A model generated the notes under the pieces. That model had not been told where the DNA came from. It saw nothing but the letters and a program-made list of their open reading frames with translations, and searched no databases. From Clostridiaceae bacterium (GTDB lineage Bacteria; Bacillota; Clostridia; Saccharofermentanales; DTU023), in NCBI GenBank assembly GCA_012511735.1, contig JAAZFK010000250.1, positions 1 through 17,834 on the forward strand: DNA of 17,834 bases. Direction: 5' to 3'. The position numbers and the translations under genes were made by a program. Each line of letters begins with the position of its first letter. Position 1 is the stretch's first letter. Of the stretch, positions 1-5,364 are shown in pieces.

Positions 1-117
1 AGGGCTGTGCAGGCGGCTGTGTACCAGTGTGGTTCCGTGGCCATTACATGGCCGTCAAAGGCTTTCCCACAGCGCACAGCCCCGCTTGCGGGGCTGTGCC
101 CCTTCAGGGGGAATCTC
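1..117 (+). ncRNA. Structured leader RNA candidate upstream of the reverse transcriptase (cut by the window edge)
   Basis: The sequence before the RT start codon is rich in complementary segments. 74-84 pairs perfectly with 89-99 (11 bp, loop CTTG). GGGCTGTGC at 2-10 is also complementary to GCACAGCCC at 74-82, and GCTGTG at 16-21 to CACAGC at 68-73, giving an alternative long-range stem. Inside that stem, 38-43 pairs with 49-54 (loop TTACA). CCCC 99-102 can pair with GGGG 107-110 (loop TTCA). No U-tract follows the strong hairpin, so it does not look like an intrinsic terminator. Defence RTs and retrons often carry a structured RNA just upstream of the RT gene, so a dedicated RNA partner is a reasonable inference; a translation-control leader is the main alternative. 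The 5' end lies outside the window. The RT frame is also open through this stretch from a GTG at 7. Confidence 0.45.
106..111 (+). promoter_or_regulatory. Ribosome binding site of the RT, partly inside a small hairpin
   Basis: AGGGGG lies 6 nt before the ATG at 118 and decides the start. GGGG 107-110 can pair with CCCC 99-102, so a fold of the leader could hide this site and couple RT translation to RNA structure. The pairing is seen in the sequence; the control effect is inferred. Confidence 0.5.
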
Positions 118-1323
118 ATGCTGGAACAATTGGCTCGGGAAGACATCTGGAAAGAATTCCTGGATTACAAACTTTCTCATGATCTATTGGACCGTCAAGA
201 AACTGAAGCGTTGGAATCCTTTGTTGAGACAGGCGCTTATTTACCTTTGGCAGGAAAGATCATCGATGAAAGCTACGTCTTCAGTATCCCTGAACGGCGT
301 GAATTGAGCAAAATGGGAACCACCAGGAAGCGTGTCGTCTATTGTTTCACCCCCGACGATAACATGATCTTGAAGCTCCTGGCTTATCTGCTCTATCGTT
401 ATGACGACTGTCTGGCACCCAACTGCTATGCCTTCCGACGTGAGATCGGGGTTCGGCGCGCCTTCACTGACCTGGCCCGCAATCCGGCGATTGGTTCACT
501 TTGGTGTTATAAAACAGATATCCGTAATTATTTCAACAGCATTGACACTTCGATACTGTCATCGATTCTGCACCGTGTGTTGGGCCAGGATCCACCCCTT
601 CTGCGTCTGATCCTGTCTTTGATCGAGGATGACAGGGCTCTATGGCAGGGTGAAATCCTGCGTGAACCCCGGGGAGTCATGGCCGGGACGCCCACCTCAC
701 CTTTTCTGGCCAATTTATATCTGGCTGAACTTGATTTCCATTTCGCCTCCAAGGGTGTGATTTACGCGCGTTACTCCGATGACATCATCATTTTTGACAG
801 CCAAGACCGCCTGGATCAGCATCAATTGACAATCAAGAATTTTCTGGGCCGTTACCGGCTGGAGATCAACTCTTCCAAGGAGCAATTGATCGCGCCAGGT
901 CAGGCCTGGAGCTTTCTCGGATTTCAGTATAAAGATGGTGAAATTGATATCGCGCCGGCTACCGTCAGAAAATTAATGGGACGGATCCGCCGGTCGGCCC
1001 GCTCTTTGCGCCGCTGGATGCTGCGGAAAGAAGCTGAACCTGAGCGGGCTCTTGCGGCTTTCAACCGCAAATACAACGCCAAGTTCTACAGCCGGGAAGG
1101 ACGGGATCTTTGCTGGTCGCGCTGGTTCTTCCCCTTACTGACGACTGACACGTCCTTGCGCAGGATTGATGCCTACATGCAGCAGTATCAGCGATACCTG
1201 GTGACAGGCAGACACAACAAGGCTTCCTACGCCCGGGTGCCCTATGCCATGATGAAAGCCAACGGCTACCGGCCGCTGGTCGCTGCCTATTACAAGGGGC
1301 GTCTGAATCAATCCGACAGCTGA
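118..1323 (+). CDS. Reverse transcriptase (RNA-directed DNA polymerase), unclassified lineage
   Basis: This 401-aa protein has an intact RT core. Motif A is YKTDIRNYFNSID with catalytic D134, motif B is GVMAGTPTSPFLANLYL (186-202), motif C is YSDD (219-222, with catalytic D221 and D222), and an LGF block (267-269) marks the start of the thumb. The C-terminal part (about 283-401) is basic and rich in aromatics, with conserved-looking WSRWFFPL and YLVTGRHNKASY segments; no endonuclease or known effector domain is visible. ATG 118 is chosen because AGGGGG precedes it; the frame stays open to a GTG at 7, but that would translate through the hairpins. No group II intron domain V, maturase or HNH region is seen, and retron-type NAxxH was not found. 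The first part sampled (181-300) is 55/120 G+C, lower than a sampled queA block (39/60), which hints at transfer. The 3' end overlaps the convergent rluA-like gene by 16 bp. RT identity is secure; the biological role is unknown, with a defence RT one possibility. Confidence 0.9.
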   Translation: MLEQLAREDIWKEFLDYKLSHDLLDRQETEALESFVETGAYLPLAGKIIDESYVFSIPERRELSKMGTTRKRVVYCFTPDDNMILKLLAYLLYRYDDCLAPNCYAFRREIGVRRAFTDLARNPAIGSLWCYKTDIRNYFNSIDTSILSSILHRVLGQDPPLLRLILSLIEDDRALWQGEILREPRGVMAGTPTSPFLANLYLAELDFHFASKGVIYARYSDDIIIFDSQDRLDQHQLTIKNFLGRYRLEINSSKEQLIAPGQAWSFLGFQYKDGEIDIAPATVRKLMGRIRRSARSLRRWMLRKEAEPERALAAFNRKYNAKFYSREGRDLCWSRWFFPLLTTDTSLRRIDAYMQQYQRYLVTGRHNKASYARVPYAMMKANGYRPLVAAYYKGRLNQSDS

Positions 1324-2039
1324 TGGTTAAAGGACTCGAAGATCCGTAGGTCGTCTTCACTGAAAGAGGGATTGATCGCGGGTCCCAGGCGAAAGGTCAT
1401 CAGCTTTCCCCCGACCGGGTGTGGAAAAGAAAGAACGCAGGCATGGAGGGCAACGGTTGGCACCTGCCGATCCCGGTCGTCCATCAAGCCATAGCGACGG
1501 TCACCCAGGAGAGGCATGCCGTGACCGGCCAGCTGGGCCCGGATCTGGTGGCGCCTGCCGGTGATCAGGTCAATCAGGAGCAGAGCCTCCCCCCTGCCCC
1601 GGTCACGTGAGAGAAGACGCCAGGTCAATTCAGCCTGGTAACCTTCTCCATCGGAAAGAATGCGTACACGTCCATCGATCTCCTTGCGGGACAGGTAGTC
1701 CTGCATCCTGCCGGCCTCTGAATCCGGCAACCCCCTGACGATGGCCAGGTATTGTCTTTCCACGTCCCTGGATCGAAATGCCTGGGAAAGGCGTGAAGCG
1801 GCTTTGGAGGTTTTGGCAAAGACCATGAGCCCGCTCACCGGCTGGTCAAGCCGATGGACCAGACCCAGGTAGGCATCTCCCGGTTTCTTGTAACGGATGA
1901 CCAGATCACGTTTGAGCAACTCCAGCATATCCGGTATCGCAGTCCGCCCCGACTGGGACGGAATGCCCGGAGCCTTGACGGCAACCAGCAGGTGATTGTC
2001 TTCAAAGAGAATGGGTGGTGTGGCATAAGAATCCTGCAT
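1308..2039 (-). CDS. RluA-family pseudouridine synthase (short form)
   Basis: This 243-aa protein should isomerise specific uridines to pseudouridine in rRNA or tRNA. It carries the family signature HRLDQPVSGLMVF with catalytic D65, followed by TGRRHQIRAQL (160-170), the second conserved RluA block. An N-terminal segment (LFEDNHLLVAVKAPG) matches the usual start of the catalytic domain, so the S4 RNA-binding domain of RluD-type proteins is absent and the protein is a catalytic-domain-only form, like RluA and its short relatives. The target base cannot be read from the sequence. The ATG at 2039 has no good Shine-Dalgarno; the start is set by where homology begins. It is divergent from the response regulator gene across 117 bp and converges on the reverse transcriptase with a 16-bp overlap. 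Confidence 0.9.
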   Translation of the reverse strand: MQDSYATPPILFEDNHLLVAVKAPGIPSQSGRTAIPDMLELLKRDLVIRYKKPGDAYLGLVHRLDQPVSGLMVFAKTSKAASRLSQAFRSRDVERQYLAIVRGLPDSEAGRMQDYLSRKEIDGRVRILSDGEGYQAELTWRLLSRDRGRGEALLLIDLITGRRHQIRAQLAGHGMPLLGDRRYGLMDDRDRQVPTVALHACVLSFPHPVGGKLMTFRLGPAINPSFSEDDLRIFESFNHQLSD

Positions 2040-2075
2040 TATACAAAGATACCATTTGTGGCCGGCGTCTGTTAA

Positions 2076-2091
2076 CGGGCCGGTCGGCCCG
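2076..2091. repeat. GC-rich 7-bp inverted repeat in the divergent promoter region
   Basis: CGGGCCG-GT-CGGCCCG sits between the rluA-like and response regulator genes. It occupies the place where a -35 box would be expected for the TATAAT at 2109-2114, which otherwise lacks one. A protein-binding operator is one reading; chance in GC-rich DNA is another. Confidence 0.35.
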
Positions 2092-2108
2092 GATTGGCCG
2101 CCTTGTTA

Positions 2109-2114
2109 TATAAT
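2109..2114 (+). promoter_or_regulatory. Probable -10 box of the two-component operon
   Basis: A consensus TATAAT lies 42 nt before the ATG at 2157. No -35 match is found at 16-19 bp upstream, where the sequence is GC-rich and palindromic, so the promoter may be weak or activator-dependent. No TGn extension is present. Confidence 0.45.
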
Positions 2115-2156
2115 GGGGGTGTTCTTGAATCAATCGATGTGCACCGGGAGGTATCC

Positions 2157-2852
2157 ATGTCTACCACGCCTCATATTTTGATCTGTGATGATGACCCTGT
2201 CGTCCATGAATCACTTGGTCTTTATCTTGACGCGGAGCATTTCCCCCACTCTTCTGCCTACGACGGTGAAGAAGCGTTGGAAAAAGCGCTCCGGGACAAA
2301 CCTGACCTGATTATCCTCGATCTGATGATGCCCAAGATGTCCGGGACTGACGTCTGCCGAACCATCCGCAAAACCAGTAATGTACCGATCATCATGTTGA
2401 CCGCCAAGGGTGAGGAGATCGACCGCGTTCTGGGTTTGGAGCTGGGAGCCGATGATTACATCGTCAAACCATTCAGCCCGAGGGAGGTCATCGCCCGAAT
2501 CAAGGCGCTCTTCCGGAGAATTCAGGATACCGAATCCGGGCAAAAACCATCCATCCTCCGATTCGACGGCCTGGAGATCAATCTGGATAATTACCAGGTC
2601 AAGGTCAACGACGAGGTCGTTGCCTTCACACCCAAGGAAGTTGAAATCCTTTATCTGCTTGCTTCTCACGCCGGGCAGGTCATGGACAGGGAACAGATTC
2701 TCTCCAAGGTATGGGGCTACGACTACTTTGGCGATACCCGCACCGTGGACACGCATATCAAGCGAATCCGCCAAAAAATTGACAGCGACAATCCCAAGTA
2801 CGGTCTCATTACCGTCTATGGTGTCGGCTACAAATTTGAGGCGACTGCCTGA
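2157..2852 (+). CDS. OmpR/PhoB-family response regulator
   Basis: This 231-aa cytoplasmic transcription factor is phosphorylated by the sensor kinase encoded next to it. The receiver domain (about 5-120) has the acidic pair D11/D12, phospho-acceptor D55 in LIILDLMMPKMSG, T82 in IIMLTAK and the conserved K104-P105. The winged-helix DNA-binding domain (about 133-228) has the FTPKEVEILYLLASHAGQV block, a DTRTVDTHIKRIRQKI recognition helix and the C-terminal YGVGYKF wing. Length is normal. The start is placed at ATG 2157 because GGGAGG precedes it by 5 nt; an in-frame upstream start at 2094 would lie before the -10 box. The kinase ATG follows the stop by 6 bp. It resembles PhoP, WalR and ResD regulators, but its regulon cannot be inferred. 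Confidence 0.95.
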   Translation: MSTTPHILICDDDPVVHESLGLYLDAEHFPHSSAYDGEEALEKALRDKPDLIILDLMMPKMSGTDVCRTIRKTSNVPIIMLTAKGEEIDRVLGLELGADDYIVKPFSPREVIARIKALFRRIQDTESGQKPSILRFDGLEINLDNYQVKVNDEVVAFTPKEVEILYLLASHAGQVMDREQILSKVWGYDYFGDTRTVDTHIKRIRQKIDSDNPKYGLITVYGVGYKFEATA

Positions 2853-2858
2853 TCCAGG

Positions 2859-4661
2859 ATGAAAAATCGATTTCTTGTACGACGAATTTTCCTTTTGCTT
2901 ATCGCTGCCCTGATTTTGTGGACCGTTCTTACCGCGATCTTCTATAGTTTCGTCGCCAACCCGGTTTTCAACCGCATTAAAGCCCGGGAGCTCCTGCCAC
3001 GCGCCAACCTGATTTCCAAGAATGTTTTTAATGAAAATGGACTCACCTTCTGTGTCGATCTGATTCAACATTCAGACCAGCTTTTCGGCAGCTGGATTTA
3101 TGTGGTTGACGATGATGGGATCCACTATCATACGCCTTTACCCGAAAGCCTTGGCGGGCTGGCGGATGACCTGGACAAGATCGTGCAAAAAGAACACAGA
3201 CAATTGACTGGGAGAGGTGAATCGCATCACCTGAGCTACATCAACCTCCCCGTCGCCAACGACCGCTTCCTGATCCTGTCCGTTCCCGTCAGCAGACAGG
3301 AAGGCGCACCGGCGGCCACAACGGTCTTCGTTCAGCCGATGAAAGAAGTGGGCGCCGGCATACAGAGCTTGAACTTCGCGCTCTTGACCTCCTCCCTGAT
3401 CGTTCTGGTCATCATGGTCATCCCCGTCCTGATCGCAGCCTTCCGGATTGTCCAGCCCATCGAATCCATCCGGAGCGTAGCCATGGCCATGAGTCAAGGT
3501 GATTTCTCGCGTCGCGCCGACGAGAGTCAGGAGGGCGAGATCGGTGATCTGGCGCAGACCTTTAACAAGATGGCGGAAGATTTGTCCGAATCCTTTCAGC
3601 AACTCCGCGATCAGGCGGTCAGACTCAAACAAATCATCGATGGGATCGGTGAGGGAATCGTGGCCGTTAACCGCAAAGGAGCCGTCACTCAGTACAACGA
3701 CCGCATCTATTCTGTCTTTGGACTTGACAGGCACTACGCGGGCCGTTCAGATCCTGACTTGCTGCTTCAGGAGAGCCGGATCGACCACTTCTTTTCGCAG
3801 GCCATGGATTCCAAAAAGACCGTCACCTGCGTGATCGCCAAGGATCATCGACAGATTCAGATCGTCATCACTCCCCTGATGAGCGAACAGCAGCAGGTCA
3901 ACGGCGCGGTCGGCCTCTTCAGAGATATTACCCAGGCGGAACGACTGGAACAGACCCGCCGCGAATACGTCGCCAATGTCTCGCACGAGCTGCGGACACC
4001 GCTCACGGCCATGCGGGGCCTCCTGGAACCCCTGACAGAGGGCATGGTGACATCCGAAGAAGACCAGAAACGCTACCATAACATCCTGCTGAGAGAAACC
4101 TTGAGGCTGTCACGGCTCATCAACGACATGCTGGAGTTATCCCGTATCCAGGCGGACGCCACACCAGTCGAGCAGGAAGCTGTCAGCCTGACCAATGTGG
4201 CCAGAGATGTCGCCAACAATTTTGAAGGTGTCGTCCAGGGGCATGGCCTGAGTTTGCTCACAGAGGGCATTGACAGGGATACCCCACCGGTCTGGGGCAA
4301 TGCCGACCGGATTGAGCAGATCCTGGTCATCCTGATTGACAACGCCATCAAATTCACCCCGGAAGGCGGCTCTATTACCATCCGGGTCACAAGAGGTTAT
4401 AACGGCGCGGAAATCGCGGTTGAGGACACGGGCGTCGGCATCGATGATGAGGACATCGACCATGTCTTCGATCGCTTTTATAAGGAAGACAAGGCTCACC
4501 AGGAGCCCGGCACCGGCCTTGGCCTTTCAATCGCCAGAGAAATCTCACATCAGCTGGGTTATGAATTAACCGTTTCAAGCGTCAAGGGTGAAGGGTCCAC
4601 CTTCAGGCTGATCATCCCCTACGCGGATCAGGTCGTTCACGCGGATGACCATGAGAATTAA
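2859..4661 (+). CDS. Membrane sensor histidine kinase (WalK/PhoR/ResE type)
   Basis: This 600-aa kinase autophosphorylates and passes phosphate to the regulator encoded just upstream. TM1 is at about 10-32, an extracytoplasmic sensing region runs to about 168, and TM2 is at about 171-197. These are followed by a HAMP linker (about 198-250) and a PAS-like region (about 255-358, IIDGIGEGIVAVNRKG start). The HisKA dimerisation domain has the phospho-acceptor H376 in VSHELRTPLTAMRG. The catalytic ATPase domain has the N box (N495 in LIDNAIKFTPEGG), G1 DTGVGI (523-528), the F region DHVFDRFYKED and G2 GTGLGLSIA (551-559). All catalytic boxes are intact. The stimulus is unknown. Its own Shine-Dalgarno is poor (the only nearby AGG abuts the ATG), which suggests translation coupled to the regulator. 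Its last codons overlap the rluF-like start. Confidence 0.95.
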   Translation: MKNRFLVRRIFLLLIAALILWTVLTAIFYSFVANPVFNRIKARELLPRANLISKNVFNENGLTFCVDLIQHSDQLFGSWIYVVDDDGIHYHTPLPESLGGLADDLDKIVQKEHRQLTGRGESHHLSYINLPVANDRFLILSVPVSRQEGAPAATTVFVQPMKEVGAGIQSLNFALLTSSLIVLVIMVIPVLIAAFRIVQPIESIRSVAMAMSQGDFSRRADESQEGEIGDLAQTFNKMAEDLSESFQQLRDQAVRLKQIIDGIGEGIVAVNRKGAVTQYNDRIYSVFGLDRHYAGRSDPDLLLQESRIDHFFSQAMDSKKTVTCVIAKDHRQIQIVITPLMSEQQQVNGAVGLFRDITQAERLEQTRREYVANVSHELRTPLTAMRGLLEPLTEGMVTSEEDQKRYHNILLRETLRLSRLINDMLELSRIQADATPVEQEAVSLTNVARDVANNFEGVVQGHGLSLLTEGIDRDTPPVWGNADRIEQILVILIDNAIKFTPEGGSITIRVTRGYNGAEIAVEDTGVGIDDEDIDHVFDRFYKEDKAHQEPGTGLGLSIAREISHQLGYELTVSSVKGEGSTFRLIIPYADQVVHADDHEN

Positions 4662-5364
4662 CCGCTACATCGCCTCGTCCGGACTCTGCAGCCGACGACA
4701 GGCCGATCAGCTCATCCGTGAGGGGCGCGTCCGGGTGAATGGTCAGCCGGCCTCTGCCGGCATGTCTGTCGAGGATGGAGACCGGGTCACGGTCGACGGG
4801 CAGGCTGTCTTTCCTCCTCCGACTGATTCACGTGTGGTGCTGGCCTTCAACAAGCCCAGGGGGATTACCTCAACCAGCGACCCGGCCCGGCAGGATAACA
4901 TCATCGCTTACATCAACTATCCCCGTCGAATTTTTACCGTCGGCCGCCTGGACCGGGACTCGCGGGGACTGATCCTGCTGACGGATGACGGCGATCTGGC
5001 CCACCGGATCATGCACAGCCGCTTCGGTCACGAGAAGGAATACAAGGTCACCCTGGAGCGGGGGATCAGCGAAGAATTTTTGCAGTCCATTCAGGCCGGC
5101 GTCAGAATACTTGGGCGGACTACCAATCCCTGCAAAGCATGGCAGACTGGGGAACGCGAATTTCATATCGTCCTCAACCAGGGCCTCAACCGGCAAATAA
5201 GGCGCATGACCGAAGCGCTCGGTTACCGGGTCGTTGACCTGGTGCGTGTGCGCATCATGAACATTACCTTGGGTTCCCTGCCTGAAGGAAGCTACCGGGA
5301 ATTAACCTTCAAAGAGAAGCGTGATCTGACAGAACTACTGGAAGCAAAGTCAGTCAAAGATTAA
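4645..5364 (+). CDS. RluF-like 23S rRNA pseudouridine synthase (RsuA/RluB/RluF family)
   Basis: This 239-aa protein has an N-terminal S4 RNA-binding domain (RINRYIASSGLCSRRQADQL, about 3-50) and a catalytic domain with GRLDRDSRGLILLT (catalytic D103). HEKEY (129-133), the NPCKAW segment and QGLNRQIRRM (179-188) match RluF more closely than RsuA or RluB. In E. coli RluF modifies U2604 (and tRNA-Tyr U35); the same rRNA target is inferred here. The start is either ATG 4645 or ATG 4651; both lie inside the kinase gene and neither has a strong ribosome binding site, so translational coupling is likely. The stop TAA shares the bases TTAA with the stop of the convergent yfhO-like gene. A pseudouridine synthase as third gene after a two-component pair is unusual, but may simply reflect co-transcription. 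Confidence 0.9.
   Translation: MTMRINRYIASSGLCSRRQADQLIREGRVRVNGQPASAGMSVEDGDRVTVDGQAVFPPPTDSRVVLAFNKPRGITSTSDPARQDNIIAYINYPRRIFTVGRLDRDSRGLILLTDDGDLAHRIMHSRFGHEKEYKVTLERGISEEFLQSIQAGVRILGRTTNPCKAWQTGEREFHIVLNQGLNRQIRRMTEALGYRVVDLVRVRIMNITLGSLPEGSYRELTFKEKRDLTELLEAKSVKD

Noticed and set aside
74..99. Intrinsic terminator of an upstream gene
   Set aside because: The 11-bp stem is strong, but what follows is CCCTTCAGGGGG, with no T-run.
1..1323. Group II intron or canonical retron
   Set aside because: No domain V-like hairpin, no maturase X or HNH domain and no intron boundaries are visible. The retron-typical NAxxH motif was not found, and motif C is YSDD.
1..1323. Diversity-generating retroelement
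   Set aside because: No template/variable repeat pair with adenine-specific differences and no accessory Avd-like gene is visible near the RT. The far upstream side is outside the window.
2038..2043. TATAAT on the minus strand as promoter of the rluA-like gene
   Set aside because: It overlaps the ATG itself and has no -35 (GC-rich at that spacing). No in-frame ATG, GTG or TTG follows before the conserved domain.
2211..3071. Long minus-strand open frame opposite the two-component genes
   Set aside because: It is antisense to well-supported regulator and kinase domains, has no recognisable motif, and arises from codon bias.
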